Origin: an uncultured Pelagibacteraceae bacterium
GTDB lineage: Bacteria; Pseudomonadota; Alphaproteobacteria; Pelagibacterales; Pelagibacteraceae
Length of the DNA stretch: 64,000 nucleotides
Direction of reading: 5' to 3'
Assembly (NCBI GenBank): GCA_902608305.1
Contig: CACLNK010000001.1
Coordinates: 20,131-84,130 of the forward strand
Notes under the pieces: generated by a model
Told to the model about the DNA's origin: nothing
Seen by the model: only the letters and a program-made list of their open reading frames with translations
Databases searched by the model: none
Part shown: positions 44,473 through 55,659 of the stretch, piece by piece
Layout: every line of letters starts with the position of its first letter
How positions within the stretch are numbered: the stretch's first letter is position 1
Translations under genes and position numbers: made by a program

Positions 44473-46371
44473 ATGAATAACAAATTTAATGAAATTTATT
44501 CAAATTCAATTAAAAATCCTGATGAATTTTGGAAAAAAGTATCAGATGACATGTTTTGGTTTAAGAAACCAACAAAAATATTAAATAAATCCAACCCTCC
44601 TTTTTATAAATGGTATGAAGATGGAGTTACAAACACTTGCTACAATGCATTAGATGTTCATATTGACAAAGGTCGAGGCGACAGAACTGCTTTAATATAT
44701 GATAGCCCCATAACAGATAACAAAAGTAAATTTACATATAAAGAGTTAAGAGAAAAAGTTTCAAAGTTTGCGGGTGGATTAAAAAATCAAGGTATAAATA
44801 AAGGAGACAGAGTCATAGTTTATATGCCTATGATTCCTGAAGCTGTTATTGCTATGCTTGCATGTGCAAGAATAGGTGCGATCCATTCTGTAGTATTTGG
44901 GGGTTTTGCTTCAAATGAATTAGCTAATAGAATCGATGATAGTAAAGCCAAAATTTTAATCACCGCTTCTTGTGGTTTTGAGCCAGGAAGAACTGTTGAA
45001 TATAAGCCTCTTGTTGACGAAGCTTTGAAGTTAGCTTCACACAAAATTGATAAACTTATTTTATTTCAAAGACCAGGTCATGAAGTAAAACTTAAATCAC
45101 CAAAAGAAATAAACTGGGAAGAATCATTGTCTAATGCAAAAAATGTTGATTGTGTTGAAATGAATTCAAACGAATTTGCTTATATTTTATATACTTCAGG
45201 TACAACTGGCCTACCAAAAGGAATTGTTAGAGACATTGGGGGTCATATTGCAGCTCTTAAATGGACAATGAAAAATATTTACAATATTGATGAAAACGAT
45301 GTTTGGTGGTCTGCAAGTGATATTGGCTGGATTGTAGGTCACTCTTATATTGTGTATGCTCCACTATTTAAAGGGTGCACAACCGTTTTGTTTGAAGGAA
45401 AACCTGTTGGAACTCCAGATGCAGGCGTTTTTTGGAAAGTTATTTCAGATTATAAAGTTAAATCTCTTTTTACGGCCCCAACAGCTTTTAGAGCAATTAA
45501 AAAAGAAGACCCTGAAGGTAAATTTTTTTCAAAATATGATTTGAGTTCATTTGAATCTTTATTTTTGGCAGGTGAAAGAGCTGATCCCGATACAATTAAA
45601 TGGGCTGAAAAATTATTGAAAGTTCCAGTTATTGATCATTGGTGGCAAACCGAAACGAGTTGGGCAATCAGTTCTAATTGTACAGGAATAGAAATGCAAA
45701 AAACTAAATATGGCTCAGCATGTAAAGCTGTTCCAGGTTATGATGTTAAAGTTATAAAACCAGATCAATCTTTAGCAAAACCAAATGAAATGGGAGATAT
45801 TGTTGTTAAACTCCCTCTTCCTCCAGGAACTTTTCCAACACTTTGGAATGCTGATCAAAGATATAAAGAAACTTATATGTCGAATTATCCTGGCTATTAT
45901 CAAACTTATGATGCAGGGCATATTGATGATGATGGTTACGTTTGGATTATGTCTAGAACAGATGACATCATTAATGTTGCCGGACATAGGCTTTCAACTG
46001 GTGCAATTGAAGAAGTATTGTCTGAACATCAATCTGTTGCAGAATGTGCAGTCATTGGTATTGCAGATAAGTTAAAAGGTCAATTACCGATGGGCTTGCT
46101 AACACTTAAGTCTGGAGTTAAAAAAAGCAACGAAACTATATCTAAAGAATGCATTCAAATGGTCAGAGAAAAGGTTGGGCCTGTTGCTTCATTTAAAACC
46201 GCTATCGTTATAAAAAGACTACCTAAAACAAGATCAGGCAAAATATTAAGAGGAACAGTTAGAAAAATTGCAGATAATGAGTCTTATAAAATGCCTGCAA
46301 CTATTGATGATCCTGCAATTTTAGATGAAATTAAAGCTGATTTAAAAAAACACAGTATTTTAAAATTTTAA
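44473..46371 (+). CDS. prpE: Propionyl-CoA synthetase (acyl-CoA synthetase, PrpE type)
   Basis: 632 residues, ANL superfamily. ATP motif YILYTSGTTGLPKGIVRDIG (the VRDxGGH form typifies PrpE/ACSS3 rather than Acs), DHWWQTETSWAI, GYYQTYDAGHIDDDGY and the acetylation/catalytic lysine in KTRSGKILRG. It activates propionate, possibly acetate, to the CoA ester. The end overlaps the convergent dihydroorotase by 12 bp. Confidence 0.9.
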   Translation: MNNKFNEIYSNSIKNPDEFWKKVSDDMFWFKKPTKILNKSNPPFYKWYEDGVTNTCYNALDVHIDKGRGDRTALIYDSPITDNKSKFTYKELREKVSKFAGGLKNQGINKGDRVIVYMPMIPEAVIAMLACARIGAIHSVVFGGFASNELANRIDDSKAKILITASCGFEPGRTVEYKPLVDEALKLASHKIDKLILFQRPGHEVKLKSPKEINWEESLSNAKNVDCVEMNSNEFAYILYTSGTTGLPKGIVRDIGGHIAALKWTMKNIYNIDENDVWWSASDIGWIVGHSYIVYAPLFKGCTTVLFEGKPVGTPDAGVFWKVISDYKVKSLFTAPTAFRAIKKEDPEGKFFSKYDLSSFESLFLAGERADPDTIKWAEKLLKVPVIDHWWQTETSWAISSNCTGIEMQKTKYGSACKAVPGYDVKVIKPDQSLAKPNEMGDIVVKLPLPPGTFPTLWNADQRYKETYMSNYPGYYQTYDAGHIDDDGYVWIMSRTDDIINVAGHRLSTGAIEEVLSEHQSVAECAVIGIADKLKGQLPMGLLTLKSGVKKSNETISKECIQMVREKVGPVASFKTAIVIKRLPKTRSGKILRGTVRKIADNESYKMPATIDDPAILDEIKADLKKHSILKF

Positions 46372-47664
46372 CGGTTTACCATTCGCTTTTTCGATTAGCT
46401 TACCATCCCAAACAATTGCTTTTCCATTCACGATCGTTCCTAAAGGAAAACCTTTTACTTCGTAGCCATCAAATGGAGTCCAGCCACACTTACTTACAAT
46501 CCAATCGTTTTTAATAACTTTTTTCATATTCATATCCACGATGGTTAAATCAGCATCATATCCTTCTTTAATGTAACCTTTGTTTTTTATTCCAAAAATT
46601 CTTACAGGGTTTTCACAAACTAATTTTATAAATTTCTCCAATGTTAACTTGTTATTATTAATGTGGTTAAGCATAATAGGAATAAGAGTCTGTACACCAG
46701 GCATTCCAGATGGCGACTGAGGATACTCTTTCTTTTTGTTCTCTAAACTGTGTGGGGCATGATCTGAACCAATGGTATCAACTATTCCTTCTTTAACTGC
46801 TTTCCAAAGCATAACTTGATGTTTTTGATCTCTAATCGGGGGATTCATTTGTGAAAGTGATCCGAGTTTATTGTAACAATCAGGTGCGCTTATTGTGAGA
46901 TGCTGAGGAGTAATTTCAAAACTTACATTACCTTTATACCTTGATAAAAATTCCACTTCTTCTTTTGTGGTAACGTGTAAAACATGTATTTTTTTATTAT
47001 AGCGTTCAGCAATTTTGACTACTCTTCTAGTGGATGACATTGCACATTCTTCGTTTCTCCAAAGAGGATGTGAACTGACTTCACCTTTTTTTATGAATTT
47101 TTTTCTGAGATTAAGAATATCTTCATCTTCTGAATGAATAGAAACAATTTTAGAACTATTTGAAATAACCTTTTCTATATCTTGTTCATCTTTAACTAAA
47201 AGATTTCCTGTAGAAGAACCTGCAAATAATTTTACTCCACAACATCCTTCAAGTTTATCTACATTTTTTAAATCTTCCATATTTTGAGGAGTTGCGCCAA
47301 AGTAAAAAGCATAATTAGAAAACATTCTATTTTTTGCCAAGCTAAGTTTTTTATTAAATTCCGTTTGGTTCGATGTAGGTGGATTAGTATTTGGCATTTC
47401 GAAAACCGAAGTTACTCCACCTAAAACTGCAGCTTTGCTTCCAGATTCTAAATCTTCCACATCTGTTGAGCCTGGTTCTCTAAAATGAACTTGTGTATCT
47501 ATACAACCAGGTAAAACTGTTAATCCTTTTGCATCAAAAGTGTTTTTTGAGTTATTTTCAATCTTGCCAATTTTTTCAATTTTACCATCTTTTATTCCAA
47601 TATCTTTATCTTTAAGATCGTTGTCTATATAACAAAAGCCGTTTTTAATGATTAAGTCTAACAT
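46360..47664 (-). CDS. Dihydroorotase
   Basis: 434 residues, amidohydrolase superfamily. Metal-binding motif VLPGCIDTQVHFREPG (about 51-66), the carbamylated-lysine strand CGVKLFAGSSTG, VSIHSEDEDI, IHVLHVTTKEEV, GSDHAPHSLENKK and PSGMPGVQT. It matches type I dihydroorotase, the ring-closing step of pyrimidine synthesis; allantoinase is a less likely relative. pyrB is not adjacent. It is divergent from ygfZ with a 43 bp gap. Confidence 0.88.
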   Translation of the reverse strand: MLDLIIKNGFCYIDNDLKDKDIGIKDGKIEKIGKIENNSKNTFDAKGLTVLPGCIDTQVHFREPGSTDVEDLESGSKAAVLGGVTSVFEMPNTNPPTSNQTEFNKKLSLAKNRMFSNYAFYFGATPQNMEDLKNVDKLEGCCGVKLFAGSSTGNLLVKDEQDIEKVISNSSKIVSIHSEDEDILNLRKKFIKKGEVSSHPLWRNEECAMSSTRRVVKIAERYNKKIHVLHVTTKEEVEFLSRYKGNVSFEITPQHLTISAPDCYNKLGSLSQMNPPIRDQKHQVMLWKAVKEGIVDTIGSDHAPHSLENKKKEYPQSPSGMPGVQTLIPIMLNHINNNKLTLEKFIKLVCENPVRIFGIKNKGYIKEGYDADLTIVDMNMKKVIKNDWIVSKCGWTPFDGYEVKGFPLGTIVNGKAIVWDGKLIEKANGKPLKF

Positions 47665-47707
47665 TTCGTAGAAAAGTAATTATATTATAAATGATTAGCA
47701 ATCAAAT

Positions 47708-48592
47708 ATGAATATTAATAGTGCTTGTATTTTAGAAGACCGAGGTATTCTGTTCGTGGATGGGGAGGATGCTAAGGATTTTTTACAAAATATTATAACC
47801 AATGATATAAACAAAGTTAATGATGCTAACTCATGTTTTGCTTCACTGCTAACGCCTCAAGGAAAGTTCTTATTCGATTTTTTAGTTATTAAACACAAGA
47901 AAGGATACTTTATTGATTGTGAAAAAATACAAATCAATGATCTATTTAAACAACTTTCTTTATATAAATTAAGATCTAACGTCCAAATTTTAAACTTGAG
48001 TAACGAGTTCGTAGTTGTTGCTTTAAGCTATGAAAAGTTTAATTCAATCAAAAGTTCTAAAGATAAATTAGGATTTACAATTAAATATGAAGAAGACCCT
48101 ATTTTACTAGATCCAAGAAATAAAAGGCTTGGAGCTAGATTGGTTATAAATCTTGAAAAACTTTACTTATCATTAAAAAAACTTGACTTAAAATCTGTTA
48201 AACCAGAAGAATATTATAATTTAAGTTTTGATTTAGGTGTTCCCCAACAAAATACAAATAAGCTTAAAGATAAAATATTTGGAATAGAGTGTAACTTTGA
48301 AGAACTTAATGCAATTGATTTTAAAAAAGGATGTTATGTTGGTCAAGAAAACACCTCAAGAATTAAACTTAAAAATAAATTAACAAAAAGGTTATTACCA
48401 GTCAAAATAATTGAGGGAAATATAAGTGAAGGAGATATAATTTTTAACAAAGACACTGAAATTGGAAAAGTCTTAATTGATCAAAATTATCCCTTTGCGG
48501 TAATTAAATATACCTCTGAAAAATTCGATTTTAATTCAATTTTTAAAATCAATAATGCGAAAGTTAAAATAATAAAACCCAATTGGCTTTAA
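47708..48592 (+). CDS. ygfZ: YgfZ/GcvT-like folate-binding protein
   Basis: 294 residues. The family signature KKGCYVGQENTSRIKLKNKL is near 217-236, and the N-terminus has DRGILFVDGEDAKDFLQNII with DANSCFASLLTPQGKFLFDF. YgfZ proteins use folate to help maintain iron-sulfur enzymes. Apart from the divergent dihydroorotase, its neighbour is a convergent pyrophosphohydrolase 17 bp away, so it is probably monocistronic. Confidence 0.93.
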   Translation: MNINSACILEDRGILFVDGEDAKDFLQNIITNDINKVNDANSCFASLLTPQGKFLFDFLVIKHKKGYFIDCEKIQINDLFKQLSLYKLRSNVQILNLSNEFVVVALSYEKFNSIKSSKDKLGFTIKYEEDPILLDPRNKRLGARLVINLEKLYLSLKKLDLKSVKPEEYYNLSFDLGVPQQNTNKLKDKIFGIECNFEELNAIDFKKGCYVGQENTSRIKLKNKLTKRLLPVKIIEGNISEGDIIFNKDTEIGKVLIDQNYPFAVIKYTSEKFDFNSIFKINNAKVKIIKPNWL

Positions 48593-48609
48593 TTTAAAAC
48601 CTCTATACT

Positions 48610-48981
48610 TTATTTTAAAAATTTACTTAAATTTGGTTTAAAATATTTTGGCCCCTTCATCACTTTTCCCATCTCATTATAAATTGGCTTTCCATCTTCA
48701 CCTGGTTTGCTCATATTTGATTCTTGAACTTCATTGAAACATTTATCTAAATCGATGCCAAAAGCGTGGCCCGCACCATACGTTACATACAATATGTCTG
48801 TTAGAGCGTCAGCCACTTCTAATAGATCTTTCTCTTCTATAGCTATTCTTAATTCTTCTAATTCCTCTTTAATTAAATTGTATCTAAGTTGATTAATTTG
48901 ATCTGTTCCGAATGAAGCTTTATTCTTTACTTCCTGGCCAAAGGTATTCATAAATATTTTTACTTTTTCAAAATTAGTCAT
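48610..48981 (-). CDS. MazG/PRA-PH-like nucleotide pyrophosphohydrolase
   Basis: 123 residues, all-alpha NTP-PPase superfamily. Acidic Mg-binding pattern KEELEELRIAIEEKDLLEVADALTDILYV (split: E-E-L-E-E-L then E-V-A-D-A-L-T-D) near 33-61 is intact. The C-terminal NMSKPGEDGKPIYNE and KGPKYFKPN match a bacterial/phage subgroup annotated as phosphoribosyl-ATP pyrophosphohydrolase-like. It probably cleans non-canonical nucleotides. It is divergent from fumC (67 bp gap). Confidence 0.85.
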   Translation of the reverse strand: MTNFEKVKIFMNTFGQEVKNKASFGTDQINQLRYNLIKEELEELRIAIEEKDLLEVADALTDILYVTYGAGHAFGIDLDKCFNEVQESNMSKPGEDGKPIYNEMGKVMKGPKYFKPNLSKFLK

Positions 48982-49048
48982 TTTACTCCTGTAAGATTCT
49001 TTTATATAAGTATATATGATAATTAGAACAACTCGAAAAATTTAACAA

Positions 49049-50437
49049 ATGAAATTTAGAAAAGAATCTGATAGCTTGGGTACAGTTTTAGTACCTGCAG
49101 ATAAATATTGGGGTGCGTCCACCCAAAGATCTAACAAATATTTTAATATTGGTGATTTTTTAGTAAGACCAATTGTTATTCAATCTATTGCGATGATCAA
49201 AAAAGCTGCAGCAATAGTCCATACAAAAAATAGAGATATGGATAAAAAAATTAGTAGAGCAATCATTAAAGCAGCAAACGAAGTGATATCTGGCAAACAT
49301 AAAGCTCATTTTCCTCTAAAAGTCTGGCAAACTGGATCGGGTACACAAACTAATATGAATGTTAATGAGGTAATAGCCAATAGAGCAATTGAAATTCTCG
49401 GTGGAAAGAAAGGAACTAAAAAACCAGTACATCCAAATGACCATGTTAATAAATCACAATCTACAAATGATGTTTTCCCAACTGCAATGCATATGGCTAT
49501 AGCAATTAGAACAAAAGGAAAATTAATACCGTCTCTTAAATTACTTAATTCAGAATTAAAAAAAAAAACTAAACAATTCAGTAAAATTATAAAAATTGGA
49601 AGAACTCATCTTCAGGATGCAACGCCAATAACATTGGGACAAGAATTTTCAGGGTATCACTCACAATTAAGCAAATGTATTGAAAGAATTGAATTGGCAC
49701 TTGAAGAAATATATTTTTTAGCCCAAGGTGGAACAGCGGTAGGCACGGGTTTAAATACCAAAAAAGACTTTGATAAAAAAATAGTAACTGAATTAAAAAA
49801 AATTACTAAACTTCCTTTTAAACCATCACCAAATAAATTTGCCGCATTAGCTTCTCACGACGCTATAGTGAATTTTTCTGGAACAATGAATACAACTGCA
49901 GTTTGTTTAATGAAAATCGCAAATGACATTAGGTTTTTAGGATCTGGTCCAAGAGCTGGATATGGAGAATTAATATTACCAGAAAACGAGCCAGGTTCAT
50001 CAATTATGCCTGGAAAAATTAATCCAACACAATGTGAAGCTGTTACTATGGTTTGCGTAAAAGTAATTGGAAACCATAACGGTATAACAATGGCAGGTTC
50101 TCAAGGACATTTTGAGTTAAATGTTTTTAAACCTTTAATAATACATAATATATTGCAATCTATTCATATAATGGCCGACTCTTCGAAAAGTTTTGCAAAC
50201 TATTGTGTTAGAGGTTTAAGAGCTAACAAAAAAAAAATTCAAGAACTTTTAAATAATTCTTTAATGCTTGTTACCGCTTTAGCTCCAAAAATAGGATATG
50301 ATAATGCCGCAAAGATTTCAAAAAAAGCTCACAAAAATGGAACTACGTTAAAAGAGGAAGCTATAAAATCTGGTTTAATAAGCAATAAAGAATATAATAA
50401 AATAGTAGATCCAAAAAAAATGATCAAACCTTATTAA
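49049..50437 (+). CDS. fumC: Fumarate hydratase class II
   Basis: 462 residues. Motifs: [60 protein letters not shown] and the catalytic-Ser loop [16 protein letters not shown]. It interconverts fumarate and malate in the TCA cycle without iron-sulfur clusters, useful where iron is scarce. The 3' end overlaps the convergent AsmA-like gene by 14 bp. Confidence 0.97.
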   Translation: MKFRKESDSLGTVLVPADKYWGASTQRSNKYFNIGDFLVRPIVIQSIAMIKKAAAIVHTKNRDMDKKISRAIIKAANEVISGKHKAHFPLKVWQTGSGTQTNMNVNEVIANRAIEILGGKKGTKKPVHPNDHVNKSQSTNDVFPTAMHMAIAIRTKGKLIPSLKLLNSELKKKTKQFSKIIKIGRTHLQDATPITLGQEFSGYHSQLSKCIERIELALEEIYFLAQGGTAVGTGLNTKKDFDKKIVTELKKITKLPFKPSPNKFAALASHDAIVNFSGTMNTTAVCLMKIANDIRFLGSGPRAGYGELILPENEPGSSIMPGKINPTQCEAVTMVCVKVIGNHNGITMAGSQGHFELNVFKPLIIHNILQSIHIMADSSKSFANYCVRGLRANKKKIQELLNNSLMLVTALAPKIGYDNAAKISKKAHKNGTTLKEEAIKSGLISNKEYNKIVDPKKMIKPY

Positions 50438-51902
50438 TTTCATTAAATATTTCGTTAAAAAATTTCTTTAAATCAAAAAAACTATTAATTTTTACATGAT
50501 CACTAAGATTATAATTTTTCAAAAAAAGTTCAATATCTTCAAATGGGTAATTTTTCGTTTTTGGATAAATTTCAAATTTATAAATTTTTAAATCATTTGT
50601 ATTTAAATTTTTATCAATTTCAAAAATAATTTTATTTAATGGTTTTCTTAAATTTTTAGGAACTTGAAATCTTTGATAAAATTTTTTTTCATTAGTAATA
50701 TCAAGCACTGCTTTGGTTCTTAACAAATTATCTTCGTTTAATTTTGTTAATTGACTATCGTATAAAGTTAAAAAACCAAATCTTTCGGAAATTAATTTAG
50801 TATTATCAAATTTCATTTTACCATTATTAAAATTAATAATAAATTTTGCCTGATCAAAAATTTTGTTTTTGCTTAAGTTATTAATATCAATTGTTAAGTT
50901 TCCATTAAAATTTTTATGAAAATAAATATCACTATTTATTAAATCATTAACTAAAAATTTTTTATCAAATATTCTGGATAAATTCATTTTATCTACAACA
51001 AAATTAATATTAAAAAAGAAAGGATGAAAATTAATTTTACCATGTGTAGAAATTTTGCTATCATTTATTTTGGAATCTTGTGATGAAAAAATTAATAATT
51101 TATTATCAAACTTAACATTTGTTTTAATTCTAGAACCAATAAAATTTATTGTTTGATTCCCAGTATATTGAATATTCTCTTTAAGAATATCTTTTTGCAG
51201 ATTGCTTTTTACAATAAGATTGATTTCTTTAAATTTTAATAAAAATTTTGATTTTCCTAAATTATTTAAATCACTAGTCCATTTTAAGTCAAACGATGTA
51301 TTAAAACCTTTTCCATATATATTTAATTTATTGTGATTTGTTTTATCGTTAAAAAAAGCATCTAAATTATCAATTGTAAATATAGCTAATGCTCCATGGT
51401 CATTATTTTGTTTTAAAAATATTTTACTTTTTTTTATTAAAATTTTTTTTTTTGAAGCCTTATTTTGCAAATAATCACTCAAAAATTTCCATGAGCTATT
51501 ATTCAAATTAAAAATTGATTCTTGAAATAAAATTTTATTAATTTTTAATTTTTCTTGTTTATAAAGATTACCGATAGATATATAAATTTTTAATTTTTTT
51601 ATTTGTCCAAACTCATCAACTTTATCTTTTGTTTCCAAATGTAGCGTGCTATCAAATATTTCAAAATAGGGCGAAGGTAATTTTATGTACTTAATATTTT
51701 TTGATAAAGTGATTTTAAGTTTAAATTCTTCTAATAATTTAATTTCCAGTTGTTTTTGAAGACTTTCATAATTATATAAAGATGGTATTGATAGATAGAA
51801 AATATAAGAAAATAAAAAAACAATAGTTAAAATTAAATATCGATTAAAATGGCTTATTTCATTTAAAGAACTTATTATTTTTTTTATTTTTAGCTTTTTC
51901 AT
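50424..51902 (-). CDS. AsmA-like envelope protein
   Basis: 492 residues. One N-terminal membrane helix at about 22-45 ([20 protein letters not shown]) anchors a large periplasmic region of repeated beta strands rich in Asn, Lys and Phe. [20 protein letters not shown] is like the AsmA N-terminal beta strand near the membrane, and the fold is repetitive. AsmA-like proteins (TamB, YhdP) are lipid-transport bridges between membranes. Assignment rests on architecture, not on a firm motif. It is divergent from the helicase gene with a 35 bp gap. Confidence 0.65.
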   Translation of the reverse strand: MKKLKIKKIISSLNEISHFNRYLILTIVFLFSYIFYLSIPSLYNYESLQKQLEIKLLEEFKLKITLSKNIKYIKLPSPYFEIFDSTLHLETKDKVDEFGQIKKLKIYISIGNLYKQEKLKINKILFQESIFNLNNSSWKFLSDYLQNKASKKKILIKKSKIFLKQNNDHGALAIFTIDNLDAFFNDKTNHNKLNIYGKGFNTSFDLKWTSDLNNLGKSKFLLKFKEINLIVKSNLQKDILKENIQYTGNQTINFIGSRIKTNVKFDNKLLIFSSQDSKINDSKISTHGKINFHPFFFNINFVVDKMNLSRIFDKKFLVNDLINSDIYFHKNFNGNLTIDINNLSKNKIFDQAKFIINFNNGKMKFDNTKLISERFGFLTLYDSQLTKLNEDNLLRTKAVLDITNEKKFYQRFQVPKNLRKPLNKIIFEIDKNLNTNDLKIYKFEIYPKTKNYPFEDIELFLKNYNLSDHVKINSFFDLKKFFNEIFNEINKV

Positions 51903-51937
51903 AAATTAACATATTTGAGATATATTAATAAATTGTA

Positions 51938-53965
51938 ATGACAAATTTAGAATATTTAAATAGTCTAAATAAAGCGCAAAGAGAAGCGGTTTTTTATTTG
52001 AATGGACCATTATTAATTGTTGCTGGAGCTGGTTCAGGTAAAACAAAAGTCCTAACTTCTAGAATTGTACATATTATTAGAGAAAAAAAAGCCTATCCTA
52101 ATCAAATTCTTTCAGTCACTTTTACAAATAAAGCTGCCAAAGAAATGCAAAATAGAGTTAGTGATATTCTTAAAAAAGAAGCAATTGGATTATCTTGGCT
52201 TGGAACTTTTCATTCAATAAGCGCAAAATTATTAAGAAAACACGCACAAGCAGTTAATTTACATTCAAATTTTTCAATAATTGATCAGGATGATCAAGTA
52301 AGATTAATTAAAAATATTTGTAAAGCAGAAAACATTGACATTAAAAAAATTTCACCGAAATATATTTTAACTATTATTGATAAGTGGAAGAATAAAGGTT
52401 GGTATCCTGATCAAGTAATTATTAAAAAAAAAGATTTATTAGAAAAAGGTTTTTTATCAATTTATAAAATTTATCAACAAAAACTAATAGATCTTAATGC
52501 CTGTGACTTTAGTGATTTAATATTGCACTGCGTAAAAATTTTTGAAAAATATCCTGATATAATTGAATTATATTCAAAAAATTTTAAATACATTTTAGTC
52601 GATGAATATCAAGATACTAATTTTATACAAAGTAAATGGTTAAATTATTTGGCCAAGCATAATAAAAACATTTGTTGTGTAGGAGATGATGATCAATCAA
52701 TTTATAGTTGGAGAGGTGCTGAGATTAAAAATTTTTTAGACTTTGATAAAATTTATGAAAATACTAAAATTATAAGACTGGAAAAAAATTATAGATCTAC
52801 ACAAAATATTTTATCTGTTGCATCACAACTTATTAAAAATAATCAAAGTAGAGTAGGAAAAAATTTGTATACAAATGGTGAAGAAGGAAAATTAGTTTCG
52901 CTTAACTGCTTTAGAAGTGGAAAAGATGAGGCGATAGGATTAGCTGATCAAATTGAAAAATTAAAAAAAAATTATTTATTAAACAATGTTGCTATTCTTG
53001 TAAGAGCAATTTTTCAAACTAGAGAGTTTGAAGAAAGATTTTTAAAAATTGGTTTGCCTTACAGAATTATTGGAGGCACAAAATTTTATGAAAGAGCAGA
53101 AATTAAAGATTGTGTTGCATATTTAAGGATTGTTTATCAAAGTCAAGATGATTTATCTTTTGAGAGGGTTATTAATAATCCCAAAAGATCAATTGGAGAT
53201 ACAACTATAAAACAAATCAATGAATTTGCAAAAAAAAACAATTGTTCTTTAGAAATTGCTTCAAAAAAACTAATTGAAAAAAACCTAATAAAACCCAAAA
53301 CAAAAATTGGATTAAATTCTTTTCTAAATTTAACTAACAAATGGAGAAATGATTTTAATGTAAAAAAAATTGGACATATAAAACTTTTACAAATTATCCT
53401 TGATGAGTCTGGTTACAGTAAAATGCTTAAAAATAAAAAAGATTTAGAAAATGAAAATAGATTAGAAAATATTAAAGAATTATTAAATGCAATGAAAGAG
53501 TTTGATAATTTAGACAGTTTTTTAGATCATGTTGCTTTAGCGACATCAATAGACCAGGATTGGAAAGGTCAAAAAGTTAATTTAATGACCATGCATGCAT
53601 CAAAAGGGTTGGAGTTTGATGTAATTTTTTTACCTGGCTGGGAAGAAGGTCTTTTTCCCCACCAAAAATCTATCGAGGAAAAAGGTGAGAATGGTTTAGA
53701 AGAAGAACGAAGATTAGCTTATGTCGGTATAACGAGAGCAAAAAAAATTGCAAACATATCTTTTGCAATGAACAGATACTATCAGGGTGACTGGATTGAT
53801 AGCCTTGCCTCAAGATTTATAGATGAATTACCTAATGAAAATATTGAGAAAAATAATTTTTTTGAAGGAAGCCAAAATAAAGATTTTGATTTCAACCAAG
53901 ATATTGAATTTGAAAACGAAATTAAGAGTCCTGGATGGATAAGATATCAAAAAAGAATTAAATGA
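51938..53965 (+). CDS. uvrD: UvrD/PcrA-type superfamily 1 DNA helicase
   Basis: 675 residues, slightly shorter than E. coli UvrD (720). Motifs: Q motif LNKAQREAV, Walker A VAGAGSGKTKVLTSRI, SVTFTNKAAKEMQNRV, Walker B ILVDEYQDTN, CVGDDDQSIYSWRGAE, LEKNYRST, LMTMHASKGLEFDVIFLPGW and ERRLAYVGITRAKK. It unwinds DNA in excision and mismatch repair. No LexA box was found upstream. Its stop overlaps the pepP start by 4 bp. Confidence 0.95.
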   Translation: MTNLEYLNSLNKAQREAVFYLNGPLLIVAGAGSGKTKVLTSRIVHIIREKKAYPNQILSVTFTNKAAKEMQNRVSDILKKEAIGLSWLGTFHSISAKLLRKHAQAVNLHSNFSIIDQDDQVRLIKNICKAENIDIKKISPKYILTIIDKWKNKGWYPDQVIIKKKDLLEKGFLSIYKIYQQKLIDLNACDFSDLILHCVKIFEKYPDIIELYSKNFKYILVDEYQDTNFIQSKWLNYLAKHNKNICCVGDDDQSIYSWRGAEIKNFLDFDKIYENTKIIRLEKNYRSTQNILSVASQLIKNNQSRVGKNLYTNGEEGKLVSLNCFRSGKDEAIGLADQIEKLKKNYLLNNVAILVRAIFQTREFEERFLKIGLPYRIIGGTKFYERAEIKDCVAYLRIVYQSQDDLSFERVINNPKRSIGDTTIKQINEFAKKNNCSLEIASKKLIEKNLIKPKTKIGLNSFLNLTNKWRNDFNVKKIGHIKLLQIILDESGYSKMLKNKKDLENENRLENIKELLNAMKEFDNLDSFLDHVALATSIDQDWKGQKVNLMTMHASKGLEFDVIFLPGWEEGLFPHQKSIEEKGENGLEEERRLAYVGITRAKKIANISFAMNRYYQGDWIDSLASRFIDELPNENIEKNNFFEGSQNKDFDFNQDIEFENEIKSPGWIRYQKRIK

Positions 53966-55659
53966 TTGATAAAAGAATTAAACAATTAAGAAATAAATTT
54001 AATCGATTTAATATTGATGGATATATAGTTCCAAAAAATGATGAATTTTTTTCTGAATATGCCGTTGTAGATCGTTTAAAAATTATTTCTAATTTTAGTG
54101 GATCAGCTGGATTAGCAGTTGTTTTAAGAAAAAATAATTATTTGTTTGTTGATGGAAGATATACAATTCAAGCGCAACAACAATCTGGCAAACAATTTAA
54201 AATAATCGAGATTCATAAATTTCTACCTCATAAGATCATTAAAAATCTAACACTTGGATTTGACCCAAGCTTACTTACAAGAAAACAATTAAATGTCTAT
54301 TTTGGCAACTCATTAATGTTAAAACAAATAAATAAAAACTTAATAGATGAAATTTACAAAGAAAAATCCTCTAAAACAAAAACCTTTTTTTCTTTGAATA
54401 ATAAAGTTGCCGGCGAAACTTTCAAGTCAAAATTAAATAAAATTAGAAATATATTAAAATTAAATAAAGCTGATTACTTATTTGTAAGTGCTCCAGAAAA
54501 TGTGGCTTGGACTCTAAATATTCGCGGATCGGATAATCCAAATAGTCCTATACCCAATTGTCGTTTAATAATTGGAAAAGACAAAAGTTTATTTTTAATT
54601 ACACAAAAAGAAAAAGTTTTAAAAATAATTAAAGATAAGAAACTGTCTCAAAAACAAATAATAAATCCCAGTAAATTTAAAAATTTAATTAAAGAATTAA
54701 AAGGGAATAAATTTGTTATAGATTCTTTGTCTTGTTCAGTTATTAATGAAAATATAATTAAATCAAAATTTCATATTATTAATATAGATGATCCTTGTTA
54801 TAAATTAAAATCAATCAAAAATTCATCTGAAATCAAACATATGATTAATGCTCATATTGAAGATGGTGTTGCTTTAACTAAATTTATTTATTGGATAAAA
54901 AATATTAATAAAAAAAAAATAACTGAAATTGATTCACAAAATAAATTAGAAAAATTTAGAAAACTTAATAAAAATTATTTATTTCCTAGTTTTAATACAA
55001 TAGCTGGTACCGGATCCAATGGTGCCATTGTTCATTATAGAGCATCCAATAAATCTAATAAAACTATTAAAAAAAGTGATATTTTTTTATGTGACTCAGG
55101 TGGTCAATATAAATTTGGAACAACGGATGTAACAAGGACTATTTGTTTTTCTAAACAAAAAAATTCTATTAAAGATATATTTACTAAAGTATTAAAAGGT
55201 CACATTGCTGTTGCCACAACTAACCTAAAAAAATTTAATACTGGAAAAAAAATTGATGCTAGAGCTAGACATTTTTTGAAAAAAGATGGACTTGACTATG
55301 CACATGGCACAGGACATGGAGTAGGTTTTTTTTCTAACGTTCATGAAGGTCCTCAATCTATAACTAAAATTAATACTGTTAAACTCGAAAAAGGAATGAT
55401 TGTTAGTAATGAACCTGGATATTATAAAAAAGGACATTATGGAATTAGAATAGAAAACTTGGTTTATATAAAAAAAATTAATAAAAAATTAAATTTTGAA
55501 AATTTAACACTTGCACCAATTGAAAAAGATCTTATTAACTTCAATCTATTGACCTATAGAGAGAAAAATTACTTATTTCAGTATCATTTAAATGTTTATT
55601 CAAAAATATCAAAGTTTTTAAATAACAATGAAAGGAAATGGTTAGCTAGTCTTATTTAG
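53962..55659 (+). CDS. Aminopeptidase P (Xaa-Pro aminopeptidase, M24B)
   Basis: 565 residues, three-domain type. The N-terminal domains have GSAGLAVVLRKNNYLFVDGR and ENVAWTLNIRGSDNPNSPIP; the pita-bread catalytic domain supplies metal ligands in FLCDSGGQYKFGTTDVTRTI (two Asp), GTGHGVGFFSNVHEGPQSI (His), SNEPGYYKKGHYGIRIENLV (Glu and Glu). It removes N-terminal residues before proline. Its end overlaps the convergent ligA by 18 bp. Confidence 0.95.
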   Translation: MIDKRIKQLRNKFNRFNIDGYIVPKNDEFFSEYAVVDRLKIISNFSGSAGLAVVLRKNNYLFVDGRYTIQAQQQSGKQFKIIEIHKFLPHKIIKNLTLGFDPSLLTRKQLNVYFGNSLMLKQINKNLIDEIYKEKSSKTKTFFSLNNKVAGETFKSKLNKIRNILKLNKADYLFVSAPENVAWTLNIRGSDNPNSPIPNCRLIIGKDKSLFLITQKEKVLKIIKDKKLSQKQIINPSKFKNLIKELKGNKFVIDSLSCSVINENIIKSKFHIINIDDPCYKLKSIKNSSEIKHMINAHIEDGVALTKFIYWIKNINKKKITEIDSQNKLEKFRKLNKNYLFPSFNTIAGTGSNGAIVHYRASNKSNKTIKKSDIFLCDSGGQYKFGTTDVTRTICFSKQKNSIKDIFTKVLKGHIAVATTNLKKFNTGKKIDARARHFLKKDGLDYAHGTGHGVGFFSNVHEGPQSITKINTVKLEKGMIVSNEPGYYKKGHYGIRIENLVYIKKINKKLNFENLTLAPIEKDLINFNLLTYREKNYLFQYHLNVYSKISKFLNNNERKWLASLI